NCBI GenBank assembly: GCA_951799445.1
Contig: OX637287.1
Location: forward strand, 62,001 to 126,000
Origin: Pseudisothecium myosuroides
Lineage: Eukaryota > Streptophyta > Bryopsida > Hypnales > Lembophyllaceae
Length of the DNA: 64,000 nt
Reading direction: 5' to 3'
In this document: positions 22,183 through 34,861 of the stretch, piece after piece
How the letters are laid out: each line of letters starts with the position of its first letter
Numbering within the stretch: the stretch's first letter is position 1
Translations under genes and position numbers: made by a program
The notes under the pieces: model-generated
The model's database searches: none
What the model was told of the DNA's origin: nothing
What the model saw: only the letters and a program-made list of their open reading frames with translations

Positions 22183-23477
22183 GGTTTCCAAGGGCTCACC
22201 CCTCCCTCTAGAGTTCTAAGGTAACCTTATCAACGGGGATTTTCATCCTCATCCTCAAAGATTTTCATCCTACATCCTAAATTTCTATTTCTACCGTCTA
22301 TGCTAGATCAACATCCTAACTATTGGTGATTAGCTCCAATCGCCGAACAGATTGCGTCGTTGGATCCAGAATGCCATGTTTAGTCCCAGACCTCCCTACC
22401 CCCCGTACCGAGGCCAAAAACCCATCGTAGGCTAATTTAGTTTAAAAACCAAATCGTGGTAAAATCCTAGATCTTGGGGGTCTCCTATTTTGAGAAATGT
22501 GAATAGCCTAGGGTCTCCGGTAGGTGCAAGAGAGTCGGGAAGGACTTTTGGTTGACTTTGTTTCGCCATCGTATGGTCCCGGAATGCTGGTCAACGTGAC
22601 GGGGACCCCGCCACTTCGTTAATTCCCAAGGAATCTCGCCGGTTCGGGTACTTGCCGCTATCGGAATGTCGTGAAACTTCACGGAGCGCATTATTAACAT
22701 AAAACAAGCTAGTCTAATTTTTAGTGAGATTTTATTGTAACCTGGGTAATTTCCATGAAATTCCCGTTGGAAGTTAGGAGGGTTGACCACTTGGAAAAAG
22801 GTTCTTCTGCAAGTCGGAAGATGCCGGGATTTTTCACGTGACCTCTCAGGGAGTCACATGAAAGACGTGCGGGTGCGTTTCCGTACCTGGCACGATTGGT
22901 CAATGGAGATTCAAAACTGGCCATCTCCTCGAATTAGCGACGGTGCGAGAATCTTCTGCAGGTGGAGGAATCTTGGCGAACCGATTTTGCCGTTGGAATC
23001 CTGACATGGGATTCTCCCTAGAACACCATCCTTGGGCTGTAGATTCCTCCACGGGCCCGGTCTTGCGTGAGTGGCTCTTGCATGCTAACAATCGGGATTT
23101 GGGAATTCGTCGATCTAATGGGGAATTCTAAATCTAACTCTAGGATCCGACTTAGTGGCCTTGCTGTGGATCTCTCGGACCGACCTAGCCATGAATCGCC
23201 ACATTCATGGTGGGATTTAGCCCTTTTGGGGCCGTGTGACTCAAATCCTCCAAATCTAACCTTTTTGTTATCTCTACTCTATTTTTAGGCAAGGTTTGGA
23301 GGATTCTAAGTAAAAAACGCAAATCTAGACCAAATACTATAATGGGTATGACACAACCCTATTTCGGTTCTACACTCTTTTTATGGATTTTCCTATACTT
23401 TTATCAACTTTAAATTGCAAATTCCAAAAAAAATAATTCTACGAGTCCCAAGTGACGAATTGGGAGCTCACAGGTAT

Positions 23478-26400
23478 CATGCATGCACTAGAAATAAGAA
23501 GCTACAATTGTCTGATATGCAAAGTCCAAGTAAGAGATGAGAGGTCTAAAAAAAATTGAATGACTTACAAGGTGCATTTTCTTTGTCCATTAAGACCATA
23601 CCTCAGAAAGCTTTGCATGTCTAGACCTTACAAAGCCAGTTATCCAAATACCGTAGTCTATTTCCTTCCAAGAATCTTTCCTTTTACTTCACAATATTTC
23701 CTAATTTACATTTAGTTTCAATGGTAAAAATATACGCACCGATGGTGCCAATTATAAACAACTGTTTGAATAGAGAACATGAGGTCTGTATGTACAGAAA
23801 GAAGGAATTAATACTAACCAATAGTTCTAATTCACCACCCCAAAAATTTGAATTCTAAATCCTCTGGCAACACCTATCCCACAATAAACAAAATTCAACA
23901 TCCATGAGAAGTAAAACCCATAGTATCCTCCCAATAAACGACTCCAAGAACTATATGAGATATCAAATATGGGATCATGAGGGTAAAATTCACCCTAACC
24001 CTTAAAAGATACATGTGTTGTTGCATTGTCCACAAAAGCTCGAAATCACTACCACAAAATACAGTACCGTTCCGCAGTACAAGAACATTCTACTCTAGAA
24101 CATCTCATCGCTTTAAAGATTCCTCCACTGTGATGGCTATAAGAGCTTATTTGCATATGGACCTCCGTTTGTCACTTCTACATAGTGCGTCCATGACTGC
24201 AAATTGAAGTTGATCTACAAGCCAACCCCAAATATTGGATCAATCCAAGGTAAAACCCAGCAAACAATATATCAAAATGATGGATTTTTTTTCAATATGC
24301 CAGAATGAACTAATTGTGAACCTCAAGCACAAGTGATCCTTCTGGTAAGCTTCACAGATCATGCTACACTTGCCAATTTGGGGGTTCAGGGAACTATTTG
24401 TTACCTCCCAAAACAAAAGTAGAAGTAAGTCCAAGATTGAAAGAAAAACTGAGCTGTTAATCCCTAAATGCCCAAGCCTTTTCAAGTGCGTTTTGACTAT
24501 GAAAAAAGAGCATGGGCTTATAGTTATTTCCAATGAAGTAAATTTTTTTTTTCAAAATCTAACCGTATAGATGTTTAATGAGCTTGTTTATTAGTACATA
24601 TACCAATTTTGAGTGCTAAATTGCATAAGAGTTGTGAGATTATAATAAGAGAAATGTAAGTTTTTTATTTTTAGTATGTTGTCCATCCCCACAATGTTTC
24701 AAAAATTTGCACCTAAAAGTTTTTTGGGATTAGAGGTGACATGAACAACTACAAATTGTGTTAGCACACTAAAGTGTACTTTCAAAAAACTGAATTTCAC
24801 ATGAAAAGCCCTTAAATTCATTACACAATCCACCTTACAATTGTTGACATGTAATCTTTTTCTAAAGTTTAAATCACAAATAACTCCAAATTAGCACTTG
24901 CATGTTTAAATTTTCAATGGTGAAAATCATGAAAACGTTTTACTCTATCCATTCCAGGGACCATTTTCAAAGCAAATGGATAAGTACAATTTTTTAGATC
25001 TCAAATCAAGTAAATTGACAAACTTTGTTCAAAGTTGGAAAATGAAGTAAAATTAACAAGCTTTACTCTTCTACTACTTTGGACATATATGGCTTTGGAG
25101 ACCTCTCTACAATCATATATGTACCTTTTTCAGTAAAAAATAAAAGTTTTCAATAGTTAACCCTAAAAACTACTTGAATTTTTTTTTAAAACAGTCAAAG
25201 CAATTTAACTACCCGCACTAAAATGAGCATGAAATTTCAGAGCAACCATATATGGTCGCTAAGGTAGTTAGGGGTTAACAGCTCTAAGATGGGATTTGAA
25301 GCACTAAAATTTCAATGGTGAGATTGTTTTAGCAAGCAAACTTAACCTTCTTAAATAAATTTTCTTTTAAAATTGTGGAGACTACATTACAAAATGCATC
25401 TTATAAGTTAATTTTCTAAAAAGATGCTTTAATTGCCTATAAAATAAGATTGTCCATCACTTTTACATAATAAGTCCAAATGCAATGAATCAAAGCTTCC
25501 CATATAGATAAAATTCTATTATATGAAAAAAAAAATTCCATTTTAAGAGTAATTTAGGATGGGAAGATTTCTGCCAAATGCACTTTCAAAAATGAGCTTT
25601 TGTCCCAAAACTTTAGGTCCTAACTCCTAAGCACCGATTGAAATAAACATTAAATTTTTCGAAAGATATTGTGTTTTTCTATCTTTACAAAAAGTTTCAA
25701 ATTATTATGATGAATATTGAGACCATAGTAGTGAGCCCAGAATTCATTTTTTCCCCAAAGGAGACAATAGGACATCAGGACTTAACACATGTTCTTCACT
25801 TCAATGATGACATATTACTCACAACAATTGGAGATAACTTTCATTGCTATCTTGAACTCAATATTGCATTATCAAATCATAACCTAGCAGACATCAACCT
25901 TTCATGAAAGCCTTCCAAGTAGCTTAACAAGAAACACATTTAGAGCAATCATTTATTAAATGCACACCTACACGCATGAAATATTTTTTTTGTCATTGGT
26001 TAACAATGAAATATATGTGCATATTGCACATCCTCCTCCAAAGACATGACACGAATTGCGTTTAAGTACTCATAAATTACAATGTCCAATCATAAGGGAC
26101 TACATAATGTTAGGTACGTCTTCAGCTATTATTTCGTCATTCATACATATTGTTGTCATTCACGTATGAAATGAAAAACTAATTTATGACCATTTTATAA
26201 ATATTATTTTTTATTTAAAAAGACATTGAAGATATAAGTACGTACAATGATTATTTAATTCAATAAATAATGTAGTTGGGACAGGAATATGCAACAAATG
26301 AGCACAAAATTTGTAGAATTTTCTTTCATATATAAGGGACCCAAAAAATACATATCAATGGAGAGAAAATAAGGTACAATACATTAGACTAGCTCTTTAG

Positions 26401-26848
26401 CTTTTATTTATGCTATTTGTACTATATTAGAAGTAATAATAGAAATGTTGAAAAACCAAAAGTTTTGCATCCATTTATACAAGTCTTTTTAGAAATGTAA
26501 AAAGGAGCTACCCCTCCTTTCTATTTTCTACAATGGGGCAACGTTTGACCTGACTCCATAGTAATTTTTCCTAAGTTACCTACAGTGGAATTAACCCTCA
26601 TTGCCAACGTGGTAAATCCATGTTTTTTTGGATGTTCAAAAAAATGTGTATCTGTTTTCTTCAATGTATTATTAAACAATCCTGTCGTAGAAAATATGAA
26701 CTCATTATACATGTAACATACACACGTTCTTAAAAACATCCAACTAAATTCAGCTTTCTAGGACCACTACCGCATCTTTGATCTCATGTTTTTTAAAATG
26801 TGCTCGTCTATTTGAACCATCCAAAAAAACATGGGCTCTTTCTAGTGA
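23478..26848. other. AT-rich intergenic DNA, no gene seen
   Basis: Low-GC sequence with only short, low-complexity frames. The part 24460-24720 is a dispersed repeat shared with ~32540-32800 (anchor GGGCTTATAGTTATT). Nothing else recognised. Confidence 0.45.
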
Positions 26849-26849
26849 A

Positions 26850-27299
26850 ATTTGGGCCAAAAATATGGAAATCTCTACCCACATGCACTTGCCCAAAGAC
26901 ATTATGTTGCTCCAAAATTCACCTTGGTCCTTTAGGGGTTAAGAATATGCACCCTATGTTTATGTTTTTTTTTTTCAATATCAAAAATTGAGTTAAATAA
27001 AGGCCTTCAAAGACCCTAATAGAGTAGAGATTCCCTTACTACCCTCATAACTTTCATTTCATCAATCAAAAAAATTTGGGCCAAAAATATGGAAATCTCT
27101 ACCCACATGCACTTGCCCAAAGACGTTATGCTGCTCCAAAATTCACCTTGGTCCTTTAGGGGTTAAGAATATGCACCCTATGTTTATATTGTTTTTTTTC
27201 AATATCAAAAATTGAGTTAAATAAAGGCCTTCAAAGACCCTAATAGAGTAGAGATTCCCTAACTACCCTCATAACTTTCATTTCATCAATCAAAAAAGA
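26850..27299. repeat. 225-bp direct tandem duplication
   Basis: 26850-27074 and 27075-27299 are nearly identical, both starting at TTTGGGCCAAAAATATGG and ending in a TTTCATCAATCAAAAAA stretch. The very low divergence indicates a recent duplication. No coding content. Confidence 0.9.
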
Positions 27300-28495
27300 A
27301 TGATCAATAAAGCCTTCCACATATACCTAAATCTATAACCCTAGTTTCATTTTTCTTTAATTTTTAACCGTGATTTTTAAAGATTTTCTTGAGTTGCCCA
27401 CTAATAAATGAAAATGATATATCATACAATAACTTTTTAACCATGTAGTCAAAAGTTATGAAAATTGTTGGGCCTCAAAGCTACTCCTTGGGCATGTATT
27501 GTGTGAATTAAAAAAAAAACTAAAATAAAAAAATTCCATCTGTAGGGAGCTGCCCAAAATTGCTATATTGCCCTAAACACAGTGTTTTGTCCTTTATGGA
27601 TTAAATGCAACTTTCCATGGATATTTTCACCCTAAACCCATCTTACTACTGGAATTAGTGCCTTTTATTTTCAATTTAGAAGTATAAAGAATTTAGATTA
27701 AATTCCTACCTTATACACCCTAAATCCAACCCAATTTCTTAGGAATTCAAATTAGATTTGTTTGCTTCTTTTCTTTCCCAAGACCCTCAATTGAATCCTA
27801 TTGTACCTTAAAACCCCTTTTACCTTCCCAACTTTGTAGTGCCAAAATTTTAGTGAAAAAGGTTCAAAGTTTCATGAAGCCCTGCAATGTATCTTAAGAA
27901 GTTTATTTTCTACCCTTAATTGTAGATAATTTGCAATCTGTGTGGGCAAAGTTTTTGAAATTTATTCCCTCCATTTTCATACTACTAGATGAAATAATCT
28001 AAGATTAGGTGTGCAAAAAAAAAAGGTCAGATGAGGTCACTTTTTTAATCCAAATGGTTTTATATTGTTATTTGGTCTTTTTTATTTAGCACACTTATGA
28101 ATATTGATTTCCCAAAATAAATATTCTAGATGAAATTATAGCCATTTCTAATGTCCCTAAAGCCTTGAATTGATTGTTATGTACAACTTCCCAAAATAAT
28201 TCCCTTCTAAAGGCCTATAAACCCTAAACCCTAGAATTATAGCTAGGATGCAGATGGTTTACTATTGTACCAAAATCAATTGAATTGACATTTTTCAATA
28301 TTCTAAATTAATTTTCTATACTTCAGATGTAAATATACGTATTGGCTTCTATTCGTGGCTTAATAAACTAAGCACCCGAAACTTTATCTAAGAACAGAGG
28401 GATTCACCCTACAACTTTTGTTTAATATTAAATAAAAGACAATCATTTAAGAACTTAAACCCAAAGCCCTTTGTTCAAGGCATTCCACCTCCTCT
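27300..28495. other. AT-rich intergenic DNA, no gene seen
   Basis: No protein-like frame or boundary. A diverged third relative of the 225-bp unit may lie near 27540-27620. A short CCTAAACCCTA run occurs near 28210. Confidence 0.4.
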
Positions 28496-28498
28496 AAC

Positions 28499-28694
28499 TG
28501 TAGCCATAAATCATTTATTTCAGTCTTGCCAAGATGCAGTGGTAGGTAGACGGCAGCACCCTTGTAACCCGGAACACGCATTTACAAAGGACTCCATGCA
28601 TTTACATGGGGGAAGTTACACCCATGTAACCCCTTTGAGAAAGATGTAACCGTGTACCCCCAAATGCACTGTATTCTTGTAGCTGCGAGCTATA
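28499..28694. repeat. Short dispersed repeat, copy 2
   Basis: Same orientation and ends as 918-1113. Its right edge (GAGCTATAG) is immediately followed by the truncated family 2 LTR. Confidence 0.7.
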
Positions 28695-31600
28695 GGTTTC
28701 ATCCCCCAAAACCTGCAGACCTTGTCACATACTAATTTCGTGTTTTTTGCAACAGTTATTGAGTTAAGGATTCTTAAGGCGGTGAAGCTAGTCTTTGCCA
28801 AAAGATTTCAACATTCAAGATACTAGCCAAACTTTGTTGTATAACAAAGTTTGGTGTGACTTAATTCCTACTTTTCGGTTTAAACACTTTCATGTGTACC
28901 TCATTTAGGAATTAAAACATTTGGATACCTTGGGAATTCCTCTAATCCTTAATGTTTGGTTTAAACACTTTCATGTGTACCTCCTTTAAGAATTAAAACA
29001 TTCCTACAGCCTTTTGGAACCAATTTCCACAAGTTTGGCCTGGGGTTGCCTCCATATGGCGAAGCTTTCACCTCAACCAAAAGTTACTTGAAAACTTGAG
29101 AGAAAAGAAAGGAATAATTGAGAAAAAACCCTTGGGTCGACGGGCTATTAAAGCCAACAATTTCCACCAAGTGGTTCTCTTTCTTTCTTTCTTCCGGTAG
29201 TTGCTCCGTTTGATTTTGCTCCCATTATCAAAATTTGGATCTCCATTGTTAGTTTAGTCTTTGTTATAGTTTGTTTAGTTTGCTTAGTTAGTTCCCTTTT
29301 ATTCCAAAAATCCCACAACAATTAGTTAGTTTGCTTGGTTTAGTCATTCCCCTAGGAAATCACAAAGAACCTTAGTTTAGAACCCTTTGCTTTAAGTTCC
29401 CAAAAAAATCCCAAAAATCATTTAGAATTGCTTCAATTAGTTAAGTTTCCAACCTCTTAGATTTAGTTAGTTCCCTTTTATTTTAGTCCCACTAACCCAT
29501 AATCGTTAGTTAGTTAGAATTCAATCATTTTTTCTAATATTTTAGTTTAGTTTTTTTTTGTTGTCAGTTTAGTTAGTACTCAAAAGCCAGAACAAGCCAG
29601 TATTCAAAGCCAGAACGAGCCAGTTTCAAAAGCCAAAACGAGCCAGTTCAAAGGCCAAACAAGCTAGCTGAATCGAAAGCCCTGGTTACGAGGCGGATAT
29701 CGGAAGCAGCCCGGGTACGAGGTGGGTATCGAAAGCAGCCCGGGTACGAGGCGGATATCGGAGCAGGAGGGAACGCGGTTCCCAACAACCGGGAACAGGA
29801 GGGAACGCGGCCAGTAGCGACGCGCCACGTGGCGCCTCCACGCCAGCCGACCCCGGCAGTACAGTAGTGGGATCCAGCCTTTGCGAATTCAAGCCCGAGT
29901 CCAGCCTTTGCGAATTCAAGTCCAGAGTCCAGCCTTACGAATTCAAGTCCAGAGCCCAGGCCACAAATTTCAGACCATCAAGCCATCAAGGTGATCTAGT
30001 CACTCAAATTAATCTTTTAGAGCTCACATACCAAAAATTTGAACAAAATCAAATACTAAAGGTTGGCCGTTGCTCGCCACACCAAACCATTTTGATTCTT
30101 GTCCTACAAACTTTGGAATTGACAACTAAAAAATTCAACTCACTTCAACATTCCAACTCACAACTTTCCAACTCCATAGCCAACTCCAAATGACAACAAA
30201 ACTCAAGGTAAAACATACTTAAACGAAGACGAAGTGGCGGCTTGGGAATAATTAGATTAAAAAACTAATTTTCCTAGAGAATCTAACTATTCATGTGTGC
30301 TCGTTTTTTTTTTTTCACTATTCATTTTGGATTTGGTTTGATTGTTTATTATTTTCTATTCATTTTGTTTAGGGTTGTTGTGCTTTTACTATTCATTTTA
30401 GATTTGTTTTGGTTTTTATTCTGTTACTATTCATCTACTATTCATTTGGGACAAATTGTTTTTTGTTTTTATTCTTCCTTTACTATTCATTCACTATTCA
30501 TTTAGAATAGTTCTTTGGTTCTATTCCTTTTACTATTGAAGAATTTGGTTTTTTCTATCAATTAGTATTTTTGGAAGGAATTAGTTGGTCTTGTTGACTT
30601 GTGTTTTGTTTTATTGGCCTAATAAGCCAAATAGGAAAAGACAAAAAGTCAACAAAAACAATAGATTAATCCAACAAAAATCATAAACTAATGAATAACA
30701 AATAAAATGATTATTCATTGGAATATTATTAATTTGGAAGATATTAATCTTTTAAAACTAATTCTTAAATTAAAACAAATATTCAAGGTGGTTAGAAATA
30801 GGGCCTTGAAGTTATTTTAATTCAAAGAGTTATTTTAAAATCAACTAAAAACCATTAGAAGTTTAACGTAAATTCCAAAAATCAAATGAATTAAGTTAAA
30901 AACCTAGACTAACCCATTTATTGTAGGAAATCAGTTAGAAGAATGTAAGAAAAGGATTTTTCCACACATTTTGACATTAAACTTTCATCGACAGACGGAG
31001 TACCTATGATGGAGGACGAGGGTTATCTTGAGACAATTATGCTAGTGATCTGCGATGACGGGACCATGGACCCAGAGGTATGTTAATTTTACCCTCTGCT
31101 TTTGCTTTGTTTTTGTGTTCAAATTAAAGTTAGAATCTTTGCTATTAGAAGTTAGTTTTTAGAGTAGAATTTAGAATTTAAGTTAGATTTAGAACCTAAT
31201 AAGTAATTTAGGAGTTATAAAACCAAATCATACTTAAAATTTAACCCAATACCAAAAATTACTAATAATTAACCATAACCCCCCGTTGGATGATAATTTA
31301 AGATTCTCATCCAAAGGAACCTTTAAGGAATCTTTTTAGGTAGGAATCAGACAAGGAATCTATAAAGATTTCAAAATCCCTTTTTACTTTTGAAAATACT
31401 TTATTTTTGAAGGATAAAAGGTTGGATGAAGTTTGAGACCAAATTTGGATGAAAAACATCCAATTAGGTTGAAATTCCAATTAGTCTTAAAAATCCGTAA
31501 CTTAAAGGAACTAATAACTTAACCTCAGAATTTAGAATTATTTTGGATTGATTTGCTATTTTAGATTAGTGGATGAAGGTTAGCACAACTAAGGGGTCAA

Positions 31601-31946
31601 ATATACCTCGTGGTAACTTTTGCTAGGAATCTTGGAATCTAGTTTTCTTCACCATTTTGGGAAGAGAAAGGTATATTCTAAAAGGCTACCTAGATACAAT
31701 TTAGTTAGATTAGATTTTGTTTTCTTTTTTTGTTTTTACCTAACCATAACGCTTAATTATTTAACCCATAGTTTTTCTTAGAATTAGTGGAATTTTACAG
31801 GATTATCAGTCACAAAAAGTGTCCATTGCTTGGAAGGCGAACACTTACTTAGGAACCACCCAATTAGGAGTAAAATCTCCAATGAAACTGCCGCTAGAGC
31901 CCGTGTGTAACTTTCTGACTCAAGGGTGGAGTTAGAAACACTCACA
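28695..31946 (+). mobile_element. Family 2 LTR fragment, 5' truncated
   Basis: Collinear with 57231-60722, and the 3' end GAAACACTCACA is the same. The U3 part with TATA box (55423-57230 in the full copy) is missing, so homology starts ~200 bp after the predicted transcription start. No PBS follows the end; an unrelated tRNA-like repeat begins directly. It contains the conserved ATG exon at 31006-31077, minisatellites of the type AGCCAGAACGAGCCAG (29575-29660) and a TTTGCGAATTCAAGTCC array (29870-29950). Confidence 0.8.
31006..31077 (+). CDS. Family 2 LTR start exon, copy R1 (24 codons)
   Basis: An acceptor-like CATCGACAG (AG at 30993-30994) is followed by ATGATGGAGGAC, a 24-codon open stretch including GYLETIMLVICDDGTMDPE, and the donor GAG|GTATGT at 31078 in phase 0. 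The corresponding exon of the copy at 59779 has the same length, and in that copy the donor can join gag in phase. Substitutions between the copies are few and conservative (Glu/Lys, Glu/Asp). This fragment no longer has gag behind it, so here it is a relic. Confidence 0.55.
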
Positions 31947-31949
31947 GCA

Positions 31950-32535
31950 AGCCATCTAGACAAGCTGCACCTGAGTAAGGGGTGCCAACAGGGTTTGAAC
32001 CTTGCACCTCTTGCCTATAGTGCAAGGCTTTTACCAACACACCAAGTATTTATGTACATGTACACATGAAGGTTGCCGTCTTGATTTATTTAGTTATTGC
32101 TCATTTTTTTCATTGTTTTTCAAACTCAGCAGACTTCAAAGGTCATTTAGGCATAGTAAAACCATTTTTCTCTAAAAACTTTCAACTCTCAAAAGTTTCA
32201 AAATCAAGTCAACTTTCACCTCCAAAAATTCTCTTGCAACTTAGAGTCTCCAATCAAAAGTTATGGACAAAATTCAGAGAGGATGTTTTAAAATGTCAAA
32301 GAGAATGTCCATTCTAACCCCTCTCTAAATTTTGTCCATAACTTTTGATTGGAGACTCAAAATTTCAAAAGAATTTTTGGAGGTGAAAGTTAACTTGACT
32401 TTTCAACTTTAGTTAATTAAATTTTTTTTGAAAGAAGTTGTTTTACTATGCCCAAATGGCCTCTGAAGTCTGCTGAGTTTGAAAAACAGTGAATTTAAAT
32501 GATTGTGTTAAAAATACAATCTATTGTACATAGAA
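31950..32535. repeat. Composite repeat unit 1: tRNA-like head plus long hairpin
   Basis: On the minus strand, 31981-32050 reads as a degenerate tRNA-like module: A-box-like GGTGTGTTGGTAAAAGCC and B-box GGTTCAAACCC, the latter matching the pol III consensus. About 65 bp away lies an imperfect inverted repeat at 32114-32488, with arms of ~170 bp beginning TGTTTTTCAAACTCAGCAG. The same order, orientation and spacing are found in unit 2 (33540-34165). Confidence 0.7.
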
Positions 32536-32539
32536 TTCA

Positions 32540-33010
32540 AAACCATGGTGATTTAACCCCTAAAAGCTCAAGCCTTTTGAAGTGTGTTTCTACAATGAAT
32601 AAAAAACATGGGCTTATAGTTATTCCTAATGAAGCAACTTAAAAAAAATCTAATTGTATAGATGTTTGAAGGGCTTGCTTATTAGTGTGTATTCTAATTT
32701 TGAGTGTAAAATTGCATAGGAGTTGTGAGATTAAAACAAAAGAAACATTATTATCTTATTTTTAATATGCTTTCTCTCCCTCCAATGTTTATAAAATTTG
32801 TTTGTTAGTCTAAAAGTGAACAAAAAAGTAATCAAAATGAACAAAAAAAGTGTTGATTTTTTTGTTAATTTGGGCATGCACTATTCAAATTAACAAAATT
32901 CTATAACTGTTCTGCCAAAATCAACTAAAAACTATAAAACCGGACAATACAATACCTACTTTCACAAGAATTTGTTGATTTGGTCACTGTTTTTTTAGTA
33001 GTAGGATGCC
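32540..33010. repeat. Dispersed repeat and degenerate CACTA-MITE
   Basis: 32540-32800 is homologous to 24460-24720. 32800-33005 contains GTGTTGATTTT and ATCAACWAA motifs and an end whose complement is CTACTAAAAAAACAGTGACC, resembling the ends of the CACTA element that follows, so it is probably an eroded relative. Confidence 0.5.
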
Positions 33011-33315
33011 AAGAAGATCATGAAGTTTATAAAGAACCGGCAAATGCTAACGCTATATTTCAAGACTTGAAGTTCAAATTGAGCATACTTACTTTAGGTA
33101 AAATTTGGTTTGCTACAATTTACAACATGTTGAATCAATTATTAGAAGTATAGAGTGCCCTCAAACATGTTGTCATTGATGAGTGTTGGAAAATATACAC
33201 TCGTGGTTTGCGCTTTGCATGAGTACAATCATCGAAAGTATATAGAGTGGAATTAAATATTTTCACGCAATATTCCATTATATAGTAGAATACCACCTAC
33301 ATCTTGTACAAAGTG
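33011..33315. other. AT-rich, nothing identified
   Basis: No gene or repeat recognised. It ends in the GTG target site of the next element. Confidence 0.4.
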
Positions 33316-34852
33316 CACTACTAGAAACATCGTGACCGAAAGAACTAAAATTCAACGAAAAAATGTTGATTTTTCAGTCATTTACGGAGCGTTGTTTAGG
33401 ACAAAATATAACCGTTGTTTTTTTCTGTTGTTTTGGACAGATAGATAATAACTTCTTTTTTTTTAATAGTTTCAAAAAAAAAAAAAATTTAGCTGCATGG
33501 AAAATCCAGGCAGCATGAAAAATATTTTTTTATGCTGCCCTACCATAGGGTAGCGCCACCTAGGCAATCCGCCACGTGGGCGAGTGCCACCATAGGGGTT
33601 TGAACCTTGGACCTCACGTGGTTGAGCTCCAAGGTCCTAACCACTACACCATGCATTGCTCCAAGTGTTTATGATTGTTGAATTCTATATATTTTGTTCT
33701 TCTCATTGTTATTTTATTTTATTTGTGAAGTCAACAGACTTTGGAGGCCATTTAGACATAGTATAACAACTTTTTTCAAAAAACTTTGAACTAAAAAAAG
33801 TTTAAGAATCAAGTTAAATTTCATCTCCAAAAATCCGTTTGAGATTTGGAGCCTCCAATCAAAAGTTATAGACAAAATTCACAGAGGATGTTTGAAAATG
33901 TCAAAAACAATGTCAATTCCAACCCCTCTCTGAACTTTGTCTATAACTTCTTATTGGAGACTCCAAATTTGAAACAGATTTTTGGAGATGAAAGTTAACT
34001 TGTTTTCCCAACTTTTCATAGTACAAAGTTTTTTTGAAAAAAGTTCTTCTACTATGCCAAATTAATATGCCAAGTTTGACCGCCAAACTCTGCTGACTTC
34101 AAAAAACACCGAATTGTGAATAATTAAGTTAAATTAAAAAACTCTAGAATGAACATAGAATTCCATTGGATCTAATTGTCAACAATCTTGTTGAAAGTAT
34201 GGATAAGAAATTTCAATCCCATTGAATCTAATTGTATTAGCTGCCCGGATTTGTCCGTTCATAAAAAAATGACTTTTTCAAACATAATTTTTTAATTGCA
34301 ACTTCATATAAATTACTTTGAAATTTTTTAGGCATTGAGTAAGTAGTGAAATACACTTTGAGTAAAGATTTCACAAGAATTGTATTCAACAAATTTATAT
34401 TGTAGTTGAATGGACCTGCCTAAGAATAAAAAATGGCTTTAACCCTAAGGCCTTAGGGTGTTAATTTGTTATTTGACATCATTATATCAACCCTATCTTA
34501 GTGCAACGGTACAAGAACATTCTCAAATCTTTCAAGATTTTATGAATGTATTATGTAGATTCCAAAGATTCTACGAGATTCCACAAGATTCTATAAGATT
34601 CTACAAGATTCCAAAAAATCTCCAAAGGATTTCAAAAGATTCCAAAAAGATTCTTGATTCCCTAAAATTCTGTTGATTTGATCTTTCTTTTACTAGTATT
34701 ATTCATTGTACTACTCAAATCAACAGAAAGGTTTACACAATTCTGTTGATTTTCACAGAAAGTTCAAAAATCAACAGAAATGGTCATTCTACTACCTCAA
34801 ATAACAAAATCTGTTGATTTTTTGTTCATTTGGTCATGATTTTCTAATAGTG
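33316..34852. mobile_element. Non-autonomous CACTA element (1.54 kb)
   Basis: Left end CACTACTAGAAACATCGTGAC; right end, read inward, CACTATTAGAAAATCATGAC. The flanking 3-bp duplication GTG (33313-33315 and 34853-34855) is perfect. Sub-terminal sequence repeats ATCAACAGAA in both orientations, as CACTA elements do for transposase binding. A run of AAGATTCYA-type direct repeats lies at ~34540-34660. No transposase frame, so it would be mobilised in trans. It has captured composite unit 2. Confidence 0.88.
33540..34165. repeat. Composite repeat unit 2: tRNA-like head plus long hairpin
   Basis: On the minus strand, ~33660 to 33580 reads GGTGTAGTGGTTAGGACC (A box) and GGTTCAAACCCC (B box), a better tRNA likeness than unit 1. 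The hairpin follows at 33727-34108 with arms related to those of unit 1. Both units share a GAACATAGAATTC or TACATAGAATTC sequence at the far side. The unit lies inside the CACTA element. Confidence 0.7.
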
Positions 34853-34861
34853 GTGGACAAG

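Larger units (their letters stand above)
14843..23472 (-). mobile_element. Family 3 solo LTR (~4.8 kb) with a nested element
   Basis: On the minus strand it starts TGTGAGCTCCCAATT (at 23472) and ends CTTGCGCCCACA (at 14843). It is flanked by a perfect 5-bp duplication GGTAT (14838-14842 and 23473-23477). Subtracting the nested family 1 copy (16735-20580) leaves ~4.78 kb. The first part matches 61280-64000. There is no internal domain between the target-site copies, so this is a solo LTR left by recombination between the two LTRs of a large Ty3-like element. It contains a TATA box, leader repeat arrays and a short conserved-type exon. Confidence 0.88.

Noticed and set aside
28680..31951. Solo LTR with GCGAG/GCAAG target duplication for the family 2 fragment
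   Set aside because: The left side has no TG start and lacks U3; the near-match of flanks is probably chance.
33580..33665. Functional tRNA gene on the minus strand
   Set aside because: A and B boxes are good but the acceptor and T stems do not pair properly; it is a SINE-like or pseudo-tRNA module.
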